From NCBI GenBank assembly GCA_019637445.1, contig JAHBVS010000001.1, forward strand, positions 186,001 through 250,000: DNA of 64,000 nucleotides, given 5' to 3'. The stretch's first letter is position 1, and every line of letters begins with the position of its first letter. The DNA comes from Gemmatimonadaceae bacterium (lineage in GTDB: Bacteria; Gemmatimonadota; Gemmatimonadetes; Gemmatimonadales; Gemmatimonadaceae). The translations under genes were made by a program, and so were the position numbers. The notes below the pieces were generated by a model. The model saw nothing but the letters and a program-made list of their open reading frames with translations. It had not been told where the DNA came from and did not search any database. Of this stretch, positions 9,558 to 17,595 are shown piece after piece.

Positions 9558-9597
9558 AAAGAAAAGCGGCGGGCGAAGAGAACTCTCCGCCCGCCGC
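9558..9597 (-). terminator. Rho-independent terminator after rplT
   Basis: A perfect 10-bp GC stem (9597-9588 with 9575-9566), inner AGAG/CTCT extension, then TTTTCTTT on the minus strand. It lies 27 bases after the rplT stop and separates the infC operon from pheST. Confidence 0.88.
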
Positions 9598-9623
9598 CTT
9601 CGTCCCTCAACCTTCGTCCTGAA

Positions 9624-9986
9624 TCAGCTCTTCGCGAGCGCCGCCCGCGCCTTCTCGGCGAGCTGGCTAAACGCCGCCGCATCGTGCACGGCGAGGTCCG
9701 CCATGATCTTGCGGTCCACTTCGATCCCGGCCGCCTGCACACCGCTGATGAAGGTGGAGTAGGACATCCCATTCAGACGCGCGGCGGCGTTGATGCGGAT
9801 GATCCAGAGCTTGCGGAAATCGCGCTTCTTGGCCTTGCGGTCCCGGTAGGCGTATACCCAGCCCTTCTCGACCGTCTCCTTCGCGGCCTTCCAGAGCTTG
9901 GAGCGGCCACCGAAGGCGCCCTTGGCGTGCTTGAGGATCTGCTTCTTGCGCTTGAGGCGCACCGGATTCGACTTGACGCGTGGCAT
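9624..9986 (-). CDS. rplT: 50S ribosomal protein L20
   Basis: 120 residues, standard length, beginning [18 protein letters not shown] and containing [20 protein letters not shown] and [16 protein letters not shown]20 binds 23S rRNA early in large-subunit assembly. In several bacteria it also represses its own infC-rpmI-rplT operon through the mRNA leader, and such a leader with a terminator exists upstream here. Last gene of the operon. Confidence 0.98.
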   Translation of the reverse strand: MPRVKSNPVRLKRKKQILKHAKGAFGGRSKLWKAAKETVEKGWVYAYRDRKAKKRDFRKLWIIRINAAARLNGMSYSTFISGVQAAGIEVDRKIMADLAVHDAAAFSQLAEKARAALAKS

Positions 9987-9998
9987 GGTCGGATCTCC

Positions 9999-10196
9999 TT
10001 AGGCCTGCAGCAGGCGCTTGAGGTTCTTGGCCTCGCCGTTCGTCGCGACGGTCGTCGGGCGACGGAGGTTGCGCTTCCGCTTGGATGTCTTCTTGGTCAG
10101 GATGTGGCTCTTGAACGCCTTGAGCCGGCGCACCTTGCCCTTCCCCGTGACGGAGAAGCGCTTCTTGGCGCCCTTATGGGTCTTCATCTTCGGCAT
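9999..10196 (-). CDS. rpmI: 50S ribosomal protein L35
   Basis: 65 residues, beginning [20 protein letters not shown] with the basic [16 protein letters not shown] segment typical of L35. It lies 12 bases before rplT and 13 bases after infC in the conserved infC-rpmI-rplT order. Confidence 0.98.
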   Translation of the reverse strand: MPKMKTHKGAKKRFSVTGKGKVRRLKAFKSHILTKKTSKRKRNLRRPTTVATNGEAKNLKRLLQA

Positions 10197-10209
10197 TAGT
10201 CCGCCTTTC

Positions 10210-10728
10210 TCACTTCGGCGTGAGGATCATGGTGAGGGCCTTTCCTTCGAGCTTGGCGGCAGTCTCGACTTTCGCGACATCCGCCAACGCCTGGGCGACC
10301 CGGTCTACGACGGCCATACCGATCTCCGGATGGGCGATCTGTCGGCCGCGGAACATCAACGTCACCTTCACCTTGTTGCCGTCTTCGATGAACCCACGAG
10401 CCTTGTTGGTCTTCGTGTCGAAGTCGTGCTTCTCGATGCCGGGACGGTACTTCACTTCCTTCAGCTGAATGACGTGCTGGTTCTTCCTCGCCTGCCGCTG
10501 CTGCTTGGCCATTTCGAACTTGTACTTCCCGTAGTCCATGATGCGGACGACCGGGGGACGGGCCGCGGCCGCGACTTCCACGAGGTCGAGCCCCGCTTCG
10601 TCGGCCATGCGCAACGCGACATCCACCTCAAGCACCCCCAACTGCGCGCCATCGGCGCCAATGACACGAACCGGGCTCAGACGGATCTGACGGTTGATGC
10701 GGGGGCCTCTCTTCGTGGTATCCTGGAT
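10210..10728 (-). CDS. infC: Translation initiation factor IF-3 (AUC start)
   Basis: 172 residues. N-domain from about [16 protein letters not shown], linker with [20 protein letters not shown], and C-domain [17 protein letters not shown]. No ATG, GTG or TTG sits at a sensible N-terminus in frame. The codon at 10728-10726 is ATC, preceded by AGGAG (10740-10736) with a 7-base spacer, and gives a family-length protein. IF-3 proofreads non-AUG starts, so an AUU/AUC start lets it repress itself; this is known for E. coli (AUU) and Myxococcus (AUC). An upstream attenuator adds a second control. Confidence 0.93.
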   Translation of the reverse strand: MQDTTKRGPRINRQIRLSPVRVIGADGAQLGVLEVDVALRMADEAGLDLVEVAAAARPPVVRIMDYGKYKFEMAKQQRQARKNQHVIQLKEVKYRPGIEKHDFDTKTNKARGFIEDGNKVKVTLMFRGRQIAHPEIGMAVVDRVAQALADVAKVETAAKLEGKALTMILTPK

Positions 10729-10750
10729 ACGACAACTCCTGTGACGAGGG

Positions 10751-10788
10751 AAAAACAGAACGCGGACCCCGCATTCGGAATCCGCGTC
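10751..10788 (-). terminator. Attenuator hairpin in the infC leader
   Basis: The minus-strand RNA forms GACGCGGA/TCCGCGTT (10788-10781 with 10766-10759), a 14-base loop, then CTGTTTTT. It lies about 22 bases before the infC start and about 125 bases after the predicted transcript start, so it can stop transcription early. Two more leader hairpins precede it: GACCGGGCG/CGCCCGGTC near 10885-10904 and CCACAC/GTGTGG near 10800-10821. The regulator may be L20, by analogy with the Bacillus infC leader. Confidence 0.65.
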
Positions 10789-10918
10789 AAACACACGACA
10801 CCACACCGCGCGCGCAGTGTGGGGTGGCCTGTCGGGACTCCTGCAGCACAACCGTCACGGGGACGGAGGCCAGAGGGTGGACCGGGCGCCCGCCCGGTCG
10901 CTTGCTGAACTTCGGATA

Positions 10919-10947
10919 AAGCTATTGGGGATGCGGGCTTAGGACAA
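10919..10947 (-). promoter_or_regulatory. Promoter of infC-rpmI-rplT
   Basis: TTGTCC (10947-10942), 17-base spacer, TAGCTT (10924-10919). The predicted start is near 10912, giving a leader of about 185 nt before the AUC start codon. Confidence 0.6.
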
Positions 10948-10980
10948 GGGGGACGGCGGATGCGGGAGGGGCAACGGCAG

Positions 10981-11081
10981 TTGTGAGTCATGAGTGGTGA
11001 GTTGTGAGAGGATGGATGCGGGTTGCGGTCCCCGCGGCCCGCATCCCAAGCACTCACGACTCACAACTCACAACTCACGAC
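10981..11081. repeat. Palindromic intergenic element of GTGAGTY heptads
   Basis: The left arm 10981-11008 is built from GTGAGT-type heptads, and the right arm 11051-11081 from their complement. Inside lies a perfect GGATGCGGG (11014-11022) / CCCGCATCC (11038-11046) inverted repeat. The whole can form one long hairpin between the MBL-fold gene and the infC promoter. No other feature is seen in 10948-11091. Confidence 0.8.
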
Positions 11082-11091
11082 TGCTGTTCAA

Positions 11092-11970
11092 TCAACCGGC
11101 CTGAAACTCCACCCCTTTCTTCCCCTCCACTATCCGCCCCCAAGCGTTACTCGCGTCGTGCTCAAACACGACCAGCCACTCCCCCTCCACGACCTCCTTC
11201 CACAGCCGCCGCTTGGTCTCCAGCGACACCAGCGGCTCCACGTCGTAGCCCATGATCCACGGCAGCGGCACGTGATGGGCGGTCGGGCAGACATCCCCGA
11301 GGAAGATCGCGGTCTCGCCACCGCTCTCGAGCACGATGCTCTGGTGCCAGGGCGTGTGGCCGGGCGTGTGGTGCATCCGGATGCCTGAGAGGAGTTCCCC
11401 GGAACCGTCCACCAACTCCATCTGCCCCGTCTGCCGCAGTGCATCCCAGTTGCGAGGGAAGTAGCTCGCGGCGGTACGCTCATTGGTGTGGGTGGCGTAG
11501 TCCAGCTCGCGACCGTGCATCAGGTAGCGGGCGTTCGGAAAGCTGGGGACCACCTGCCCCGCCTCATCGATTGCCGTGTTCCCGCCCGCGTGGTCAAAGT
11601 GCAGGTGCGTGTTGATCACCACCTTCACGTCGGCGGCGGTGAAGCCCGCGGCCGCCAGCGCCGCCTCCAGCATCGTCCGGTGCCCGGGCACCGACGCCTC
11701 GATGCCGTAGATATCCGTGAACTTGGCGTCCTCCTTGTTGCCGACGCCCGTATCAATGAGCACCAGCCCCTCGGGATGCTCCACCAGCAGGCAGCGCATT
11801 CCCATCGGGATCCGATTCCTCGCGTCCGCCGGAATGCGCCGCTCCCACAGCGTCTTGGGCACCACGCCGAACATTGCGCCGCCATCGAGTTGCTGCCCAC
11901 CGGCCTGGAGGGCGTGGATGCGCCACGCCCCGAGCGTGCGCGCCTGATGCAAGGGAGTCGGAGCCGCCAT
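11092..11970 (-). CDS. Metallo-beta-lactamase-fold hydrolase
   Basis: 292 residues from the ATG giving MAAPTPLHQARTLGAWRI. It has the metal-binding HLHFDHAGGN motif (about residue 120), MHHTPGHTPWHQS and FLGDVCPTAHH, so a dinuclear-metal MBL fold. The layout resembles lactonase-like or uncharacterised hydrolases; the substrate cannot be read from sequence. TAGATT lies 7 bases before the ATG with no Shine-Dalgarno, suggesting a leaderless mRNA. Divergent from the kefB-type antiporter. Confidence 0.85.
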   Translation of the reverse strand: MAAPTPLHQARTLGAWRIHALQAGGQQLDGGAMFGVVPKTLWERRIPADARNRIPMGMRCLLVEHPEGLVLIDTGVGNKEDAKFTDIYGIEASVPGHRTMLEAALAAAGFTAADVKVVINTHLHFDHAGGNTAIDEAGQVVPSFPNARYLMHGRELDYATHTNERTAASYFPRNWDALRQTGQMELVDGSGELLSGIRMHHTPGHTPWHQSIVLESGGETAIFLGDVCPTAHHVPLPWIMGYDVEPLVSLETKRRLWKEVVEGEWLVVFEHDASNAWGRIVEGKKGVEFQAG

Positions 11971-11977
11971 GTCGGGG

Positions 11978-11983
11978 AATCTA
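11978..11983 (-). promoter_or_regulatory. -10-like box, leaderless start (MBL hydrolase)
   Basis: TAGATT ends 7 bases before the ATG at 11970. No clear -35 and no ribosome binding site. Confidence 0.4.
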
Positions 11984-12009
11984 CATCTCCCCCGCGAGTG
12001 CACCGGCGT

Positions 12010-12015
12010 TAGCTT
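12010..12015 (+). promoter_or_regulatory. -10-like box, leaderless start (antiporter)
   Basis: TAGCTT ends 6 bases before the ATG at 12022. No Shine-Dalgarno is present. Confidence 0.4.
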
Positions 12016-12021
12016 CGGCGA

Positions 12022-13770
12022 ATGGGCCACGACACGGCACTCATCGGTACCATCGCCACCGGGTTCATCCTCGCCTTCGCGCTGGGATTCCTGGCGCAGC
12101 GGCTGCGGATTCCGCCGTTGGTGGGATACCTCGCAGCAGGCATCGTGTCGGGTCCCTTCGCCCTCGGACCTGAGGCCGACCTCAGCCTCGTGCAGCAGCT
12201 GGCCGAGGTCGGCGTGATCCTGCTGATGTTCGGCGTCGGCATCCACTTCTCCTTCGCGCAGCTCATGGCGGTGCGTTGGGTCGCCGTTCCCGGCGCACTG
12301 GCGCGCATCGCGATCGTGACGACGCTCGGCACCTTCCTCGGGATGTGGTGGGGCTGGGGCCCGATGGCCGGTGCGGTGTTCGGGCTCACGCTGTCGGTGG
12401 CGAGCACGGTGGTGCTGCTACGCATCCTCGACGAGGAAGGCGCCGTCGCCTCCGCCGAAGGACGCATCGCGGTCGGCTGGCTGATCGTCGAGGACATCGC
12501 GATGGTGTTGGCGCTGGTGCTGCTGCCCGCGCTGGCCGCACCGCTCACCGAGGCGCCGCTGCTCGTCGCCCTTGCCGATGGCGACGTCTGGATTGCCGTT
12601 CTCGTCACGCTCGGCAAGGTCGCGCTGTTCCTCGCCGTGATGCTCATCGCGGGGCGACGCTTCGTGCCCTGGCTGTTGGCCGAGGTCGCGCGCCAGGGCT
12701 CGCGCGAGCTCTTCACGCTGGCCACGCTGGCGATCGCCATCGGCGTGGCGATCGGCGCCGCCGCCATCTTCGGCGTCTCCTTTGCGCTCGGCGCCTTTTT
12801 CGCGGGTGTGGTGATTAGCGAGTCGGACCTGAGCCACCAGGCGGCCGCCGACGCGCTGCCACTGCAGGATGCATTCGCGGTGCTGTTCTTCTTCTCGGTG
12901 GGCATGCTGTTCGAGCCGCGCATCCTGTGGACGGAGCCGCTCAAGCTCGTCATCGTGCTGTTGCTCGTGGTCCCGGTGCGCCTGATGATCGTGAGCGGCC
13001 TGATGTTCGCGTTTGGACACCCCGCGCGACGCGCCTTCCTCGTGGCCGGCGGACTGGCGCAGATCGGTGAGTTCTCGTTTATCCTCGCGGCGCTGGCCAT
13101 CTCGCTCGGTGTGCTGCCGCGCGAAGGCCAGACGCTGATGCTCGCCGCCGCACTGTTCAGCATCACCGTGAACCCGCTGATGGTGCGGATGATGATTCCG
13201 CTCGAACGCTGGGTGCGCGCCCGGCCCAAGCTGATCGATGCGCTGGAACGCGCCGACCCCGGCGATCCCCTACGCGAGCTGCCCGTACCCGGCGGGACGC
13301 CGCTTGAGGGCCACGCCGTGCTGATCGGACACGGCCGCGTCGGGCGTACCGTGGCCCAGGCGCTGCGCGAGGCGGGCATCCCCTACGTGGTCATCGATCA
13401 GGACCGCAGCACGGTGGAGGCGCTCCGCGAACAAGGCATCCTCGCGATCTTCGGCGACGCCACGCGCGCCGCCGTGCGTGAACGCGCCTTCGCGCAGCAC
13501 GCGCGGCTGTTGATCATCTCGACCCCCGACCCCTTCCAGGCGCGGCACATCGTGCGCGAGGCGTACAAGATCAAGCCGGACATCCACCTCGCCGTACGTA
13601 CGCACTCGGAGGCGGAGTTCACGCGCCTCAAGGCCGACGAGCGCGTGGGGCGCGCGGTGATGGGCGAACGCGAACTGGCGTACGGGCTGGCGCACTACTC
13701 CATCCAAGCGATGGGTCACAGCAGCGACGAGGCGGATATCGCGGTGATGGACCTGCGGGCCGAGGACTAA
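12022..13770 (+). CDS. KefB/YbaL-type cation:proton antiporter with TrkA-N domain
   Basis: 582 residues. The first ~390 form a CPA2 antiporter domain with about 12 membrane segments (for example PPLVGYLAAGIVSGPFAL and QIGEFSFILAALAISLG). From about residue 427 a Rossmann domain follows (VLIGHGRVGRTVAQALREAG), which binds nucleotide and gates K+ or Na+/H+ exchange. No glutathione-gated KefF partner is nearby. The 3' end overlaps the exonuclease stop by 4 bases, tail to tail. Confidence 0.92.
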   Translation: MGHDTALIGTIATGFILAFALGFLAQRLRIPPLVGYLAAGIVSGPFALGPEADLSLVQQLAEVGVILLMFGVGIHFSFAQLMAVRWVAVPGALARIAIVTTLGTFLGMWWGWGPMAGAVFGLTLSVASTVVLLRILDEEGAVASAEGRIAVGWLIVEDIAMVLALVLLPALAAPLTEAPLLVALADGDVWIAVLVTLGKVALFLAVMLIAGRRFVPWLLAEVARQGSRELFTLATLAIAIGVAIGAAAIFGVSFALGAFFAGVVISESDLSHQAAADALPLQDAFAVLFFFSVGMLFEPRILWTEPLKLVIVLLLVVPVRLMIVSGLMFAFGHPARRAFLVAGGLAQIGEFSFILAALAISLGVLPREGQTLMLAAALFSITVNPLMVRMMIPLERWVRARPKLIDALERADPGDPLRELPVPGGTPLEGHAVLIGHGRVGRTVAQALREAGIPYVVIDQDRSTVEALREQGILAIFGDATRAAVRERAFAQHARLLIISTPDPFQARHIVREAYKIKPDIHLAVRTHSEAEFTRLKADERVGRAVMGERELAYGLAHYSIQAMGHSSDEADIAVMDLRAED

Positions 13771-14408
13771 ACCCCTTCGCGCCCGTCCGTCCAAGTCGGC
13801 AGCGAGGTCCGCTTCTTCGCCCGCGCCGTGCGCCGCGCCAGCAGCGCGTCGAGATCGCCCCAGGTGTGCACGCCCTGTCGCGACGCATCGCGCAGGAGTC
13901 CGCGCAGCACCTCCGCCGTAGCCAGCGCATCGCCACTGGCCCGGTGCCGGTCCTCGATGGACACGCCGTAGTGCGCGGACACCGCGTCGAGATTCCGCCG
14001 CGGCAGGTGCGCGAGCAGCCGCCGTGCCAAGCGCACGGTGCAGAGCTGCCCCGCGATGATCGCGCCCAGCGGCGTCGGTGCGACACGCGAAAACTCCGCG
14101 TCGAGGAAGCCGAAGTCGAAGCGGGCGTTGTGCGCCACGAATACGCGACCCACCAGCGCGGCCGCGAACTCACCCGCGATGTCCGCAAAGCGCGGCGCCC
14201 CACGCACCATCGCGTCGTCGATGCCCGTCAGCCGCGTGATATGCCAGGGAATCGGCCGGCCCGGATTGACCAGCGAGTGGAAGGCCAGCTCGCTGCGGTC
14301 CCCTTCGACGTGCACCGCGGCCACCTCGGTCACACGGTCGCTGCCAAACGCCTGCCCGCCGGTCGTCTCGACGTCCACCACCACATACGGGAGCGTGTGC
14401 AGGTCCAT
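13767..14408 (-). CDS. DnaQ-like 3'-5' exonuclease (DEDDh)
   Basis: 213 residues. Exo I is YVVVDVETTGG (DxE), Exo II lies in AHNARFDFGFLDAEF, and Exo III is HRASGDALATAE, giving a DEDDh active site. It is a stand-alone domain of the Pol III epsilon / PolC type. The last ~35 residues are basic and lack the epsilon polymerase-binding tail, so a repair or RNA-trimming role is also possible. TAGATT lies 6 bases before the ATG. Divergent from rex. Confidence 0.85.
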   Translation of the reverse strand: MDLHTLPYVVVDVETTGGQAFGSDRVTEVAAVHVEGDRSELAFHSLVNPGRPIPWHITRLTGIDDAMVRGAPRFADIAGEFAAALVGRVFVAHNARFDFGFLDAEFSRVAPTPLGAIIAGQLCTVRLARRLLAHLPRRNLDAVSAHYGVSIEDRHRASGDALATAEVLRGLLRDASRQGVHTWGDLDALLARRTARAKKRTSLPTWTDGREGV

Positions 14409-14414
14409 CTGGCC

Positions 14415-14420
14415 AATCTA
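14415..14420 (-). promoter_or_regulatory. -10-like box, leaderless start (exonuclease)
   Basis: TAGATT ends 6 bases before the ATG at 14408, with no Shine-Dalgarno. Confidence 0.4.
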
Positions 14421-14457
14421 TCCGATTGGGTCGCGGATACACTCGCGAGGACCGAGG

Positions 14458-14536
14458 GCCCCGCCCGTTGCACACACCCGCATAGGCGTAGAGCCCCGCC
14501 CTTCGAACTCACGCTTGAAGACGTCAGGCCCCGCCC
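14458..14536 (+). repeat. GCCCCGCCC repeated at exact 35-bp spacing upstream of rex
   Basis: GCCCCGCCC occurs at 14458-14466, 14493-14501 and 14528-14536, i.e. every 35 bases. The first two 35-base units share further positions (an AC.CAC core and CGT). The third copy ends 2 bases before the rex -35 box. It could be a set of activator sites or a decayed tandem duplication. Confidence 0.65.
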
Positions 14537-14538
14537 TA

Positions 14539-14567
14539 TTGAGCGAAGCGCCAAGCTTGGCTAGCTT
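14539..14567 (+). promoter_or_regulatory. rex promoter
   Basis: TTGAGC (14539-14544), 17-base spacer, TAGCTT (14562-14567). The -10 box overlaps the Rex palindrome, so Rex binding should block RNA polymerase. Confidence 0.65.
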
Positions 14568-14585
14568 GTGAACGATTTCACAAGC
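14564..14585 (+). promoter_or_regulatory. Rex operator (autoregulation)
   Basis: Perfect 9-base arms GCTTGTGAA and TTCACAAGC around CGAT. The core TTGTGAA-N4-TTCACAA matches the known Rex (redox-sensing repressor) operator. It lies over the -10 box and ends 2 bases before the rex ATG, so NADH-free Rex should repress its own gene. Confidence 0.93.
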
Positions 14586-14587
14586 AT

Positions 14588-15223
14588 ATGACGAACCAGA
14601 CCAAGCCGATCGCCGAATCCACCGTCCGACGCCTCTCGCTCTACCTCCGCTTCCTGGAGGACTTCGAGCAGCGTGGGCACTCCACCGTCTCGTCGGGCGA
14701 CCTCGCCCGCTTTGGTGGCACCACGTCGGCGCAGGTGCGCAAGGACCTCTCGTTCTTCGGCTCCTTCGGCAAGCGCGGGCTCGGCTACAGCGTGAAGGAC
14801 CTCATCACGTCCATTCGCGAGATTCTCGGCTTGGACAATCCTTGGCCCGTGGTGATTGTCGGCGCGGGCAAGATCGGCGCGGCCCTGGCGCAGTATCGCG
14901 GCTTCACCTCGCGCGGGTTCCACGTCGTCGGCGTCTACGATCGTGACCCGGAGAAGGTCGGCACCGCGCTTGGTCCGCTCAAGGTGCAGCTCGACACCGA
15001 ACTCGAGCGCGGCATCGCAACCCACAAGCCGCGCATCGTCGTGCTCTGCGTCCCCGCGGAAGCCGCGCAGCCGATCGTGGATCGGGTCGTCGCGGCCGGC
15101 ATCAAGGCAATCCTCAGCTTCGCGCCCGCGCCGCTCCACGCGCCGTCCGACGTGACGCTGCGCGCCGTGAACATGGCTACGGAACTCGAGATACTCGCGT
15201 ACTCACTGACGCACTCGAAGTAG
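14588..15223 (+). CDS. rex: Redox-sensing transcriptional repressor Rex
   Basis: 211 residues. N-terminal winged helix (about 1-80) with SSGDLARFGGTTSAQVRKDL, then a Rossmann NAD(H)-binding domain with VIVGAGKIGAALAQY, and the domain-swapped C-terminal helix. Rex represses respiratory and fermentation genes when NADH/NAD is low. It sits behind its own perfect operator, so autoregulation is expected. The 3' end overlaps the rsmA 3' end by 21 bases, tail to tail. Confidence 0.97.
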   Translation: MTNQTKPIAESTVRRLSLYLRFLEDFEQRGHSTVSSGDLARFGGTTSAQVRKDLSFFGSFGKRGLGYSVKDLITSIREILGLDNPWPVVIVGAGKIGAALAQYRGFTSRGFHVVGVYDRDPEKVGTALGPLKVQLDTELERGIATHKPRIVVLCVPAEAAQPIVDRVVAAGIKAILSFAPAPLHAPSDVTLRAVNMATELEILAYSLTHSK

Positions 15224-15997
15224 CCGCAGGAAGTCCGCCGGCGCCAAGGTTTCCGGTCGCGCCTCGGCGCTGATCGCCGCCGCTTCCAAAAGCGCATCCG
15301 CCCGCGCGGCGTCGAGCGCCCAGAGTGTGCGCAGCACGCGGCGCATCTGTTTCCGACGAAGACCGAACGCGCCCTGCACCAGGAGCCTGAACGGCTCTTC
15401 CTCATCAGGCGTGAGCAGCGGCTCCGCCCGCGGCACAATGCGCAACACTGCGCTCTCGACCTTTGGCGGTGGCGTGAACGCGCGCGCCCCGACCGTGAAC
15501 AGCAGCTTCGCCGTCGCCAGTGCCTGCACGTTCACGCTCAGCGCGCCGTAGTCCTCGCTGCCTGGCGCAGCCACCACGCGCTCGGCCACTTCCTTCTGCA
15601 CGAGGTAGATGGCGCGCGTCGGCCGCGGCCGTTGCATCGCGTGGAAGAGGATCGGCGTGGTGATGTTGTACGGCACGTTGCCGGCGAGCAGGTAGGGGCC
15701 GCCGGCCAGCGCCCCGAGGTCCTGCTCCAGCACATCGCCCTCGACCATCGTGAAGCGCGGTTCGTCGCGCCACCGCTCGGCGAGCAGCGGCGCCAACTCG
15801 CGATCCAACTCGATGGCGATCACCCGGCCGGCCCGCTGCAGCAGATGCTCGGTGAGCGCTCCCCTGCCCGGGCCAATCTCGATCACCGTGTCAGCGCGCG
15901 TGGCCTCCAGCGCGTCGGCGATGCGGCCGAGCAGCTTGGGGTCGGTGAGGAAGTGCTGGCCGAGCCGCTTCTTCGGGCGCGGCAGGCGCTCGGTCAC
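15203..15997 (-). CDS. rsmA: 16S rRNA dimethyladenosine transferase (KsgA)
   Basis: 264 residues from a GTG overlapping the rsbU stop (GTGA); the N-terminus PKKRLGQHFLTDPKLLGRIA is diagnostic. SAM motif EIGPGRGALTEHLL and catalytic NVPYNITTPILF are present. It dimethylates two adjacent adenines in helix 45 of 16S rRNA late in 30S assembly. It closes a long minus-strand run that began at rpsU, so its expression may be tied to the Rsb genes just upstream. Confidence 0.96.
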   Translation of the reverse strand: MTERLPRPKKRLGQHFLTDPKLLGRIADALEATRADTVIEIGPGRGALTEHLLQRAGRVIAIELDRELAPLLAERWRDEPRFTMVEGDVLEQDLGALAGGPYLLAGNVPYNITTPILFHAMQRPRPTRAIYLVQKEVAERVVAAPGSEDYGALSVNVQALATAKLLFTVGARAFTPPPKVESAVLRIVPRAEPLLTPDEEEPFRLLVQGAFGLRRKQMRRVLRTLWALDAARADALLEAAAISAEARPETLAPADFLRLLRVRQ

Positions 15998-17595
15998 GCG
16001 TTCCTCAGGACCACCACCGCCTGGTCGTCGTGCGGCAGCGCGCGGCCGAGATGGCCCTCGACCAGCGCGAACACCCCGTCGACGATGCGCGAGGGTACCT
16101 CGTTGCGGCGCGCGACGAGCACGTCCACGACCGCTGCCTCGCCGAGCGCCTCGCCGCGCGCGTTGCGCGCGTCGCTGACGCCGTCGGTGAACAACACCAG
16201 CAGGTCGTTGGCCGGGTCCCAAGGCCGTGACGACACGTGCAGCGTCTCGCCACCCAAGCCGAGCGGCGGGTCCGTCGCCTCGAGCCGCGCGGCCACGCCG
16301 TCGGCGCCGATCACGAACGCGTGCGGGTGCCCGGTGTTGGTCCAGCGCAGCTGCCGGCGCTCACGGTCCACCACCGCGTAGCAGAGCGAGAGAAACATCT
16401 CGGTTTCGCGCAGTTCTTCCTCAAGCGTGGCCAAGAGCGCGGTCACGGTCTCCGCCGGATCCGCCGTCGTCTGCGCGTGGATCGCCGTCGCGCTCATCAC
16501 GAGGGCCATGATGAGCGCGGCACGATAGCCGTGGCTCGACACATCGCCGACCAATACGCCGGTGCGCCCATCACCGAGTCGGAACAGGTTGTAGAAGTCA
16601 CCGCCCACGCCTTCCGCCGGTTCCACGCGCACCGCACAGGCCGCTTCCGGCAGCACGACCTCGCCACTGGGCAGCAGCTTCATCTGCAGTTCGTGCGCGA
16701 GGCGCATCTCGCTGGCCAACCGTTCCTGATCGAGACTGGCGCGCACGAGGCGCGCGTTCTGGATCGCCGTGCCGATCTGCGAACCCACGGCAGCGACGAG
16801 CTTTTCATCGCCCGCCGTGAAGTTCTCGCCGCTGCGCCGGCCCGACAGACAGACCACACCCAGCGGCACGCCACCCTCGGGCGTCGTCCAGGTGATGGGC
16901 ACGCAGAGCATCGCGCCGCTACGGAAGGGCTGCTCGTAGCCGCTCTCCAGCACGCCGGCGTTCACCAGCAGCGCGTGCCGCGTGCGGAACACGCGAGCGG
17001 CCACGCTCACCGGGTCGTCGATCGGGATCGGCGTCGCCGGCGGCGCCGACGCCGCGCGCAGTGACGTCACGGGCCGCAGCAGGCCGGCCGCCGGATCGTG
17101 CACCAACAGAGCGCCGTAGTCCGAGCCCACGGTGTCTGCGACCTCAAGCAGGATCGTGCGCGCCGCTTCCTCCAGCGTCACCGTGCGGCCGAGGATCTCG
17201 CTGATCGAGTAGAGGAGATTGATCTCCTCGTAGCGCTCCATCAGCTCGTCCGCCGCGTGGGAGGCTTCCCAGCGGCTCTGCAGCACCTCGCCGACAATCG
17301 GCGTGAGCACGCCGAGCCAGCGGCGCGGCTCGGGATCGTCGTCGCGCACGGGCCCCAAGGCCAGCCAGGCGCGCGTGCGGCCGGGCAGTCGGACCACCAA
17401 CTGTGCGCCGAGCGCGGTCTCGCGCGTCACGATCTCACCGACCTCGAGCCGCGCGAAGCCATCGGGTGGCGTCACATCGCCGCCGGACGTCGCCGCGACA
17501 TCGAGCGGCGCGCCGGGCGCGGCCTGCGTCCACACCACCGCCCCGCAGCCGTAGGCTCCGGAGAAGGCGTCGAGCGCGCCGCCGAGGTCGCTCAC
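15994..17595 (-). CDS. GAF-domain PP2C/SpoIIE phosphatase (RsbU-like)
   Basis: 533 residues. An N-terminal unassigned region (1-120), a GAF sensor domain (about 135-295), a short helical linker and a SpoIIE-type PP2C domain (about 320-530) with GGDFYNLF, VGDVSSHG, NTGHPHAF, LFTDGVSDARN and DDQAVVV. It should dephosphorylate the STAS protein encoded two genes upstream in response to a GAF ligand. GTG start overlapping the rsbW stop by 4 bases. The GAF ligand is unknown. Confidence 0.9.
   Translation of the reverse strand: MSDLGGALDAFSGAYGCGAVVWTQAAPGAPLDVAATSGGDVTPPDGFARLEVGEIVTRETALGAQLVVRLPGRTRAWLALGPVRDDDPEPRRWLGVLTPIVGEVLQSRWEASHAADELMERYEEINLLYSISEILGRTVTLEEAARTILLEVADTVGSDYGALLVHDPAAGLLRPVTSLRAASAPPATPIPIDDPVSVAARVFRTRHALLVNAGVLESGYEQPFRSGAMLCVPITWTTPEGGVPLGVVCLSGRRSGENFTAGDEKLVAAVGSQIGTAIQNARLVRASLDQERLASEMRLAHELQMKLLPSGEVVLPEAACAVRVEPAEGVGGDFYNLFRLGDGRTGVLVGDVSSHGYRAALIMALVMSATAIHAQTTADPAETVTALLATLEEELRETEMFLSLCYAVVDRERRQLRWTNTGHPHAFVIGADGVAARLEATDPPLGLGGETLHVSSRPWDPANDLLVLFTDGVSDARNARGEALGEAAVVDVLVARRNEVPSRIVDGVFALVEGHLGRALPHDDQAVVVLRNA

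Noticed and set aside
9408-9560. T-box or phenylalanine leader peptide before pheST
   Set aside because: No T-box sequence, no Phe-rich short frame and no terminator between the -10-like box and pheS; only heptad repeats.
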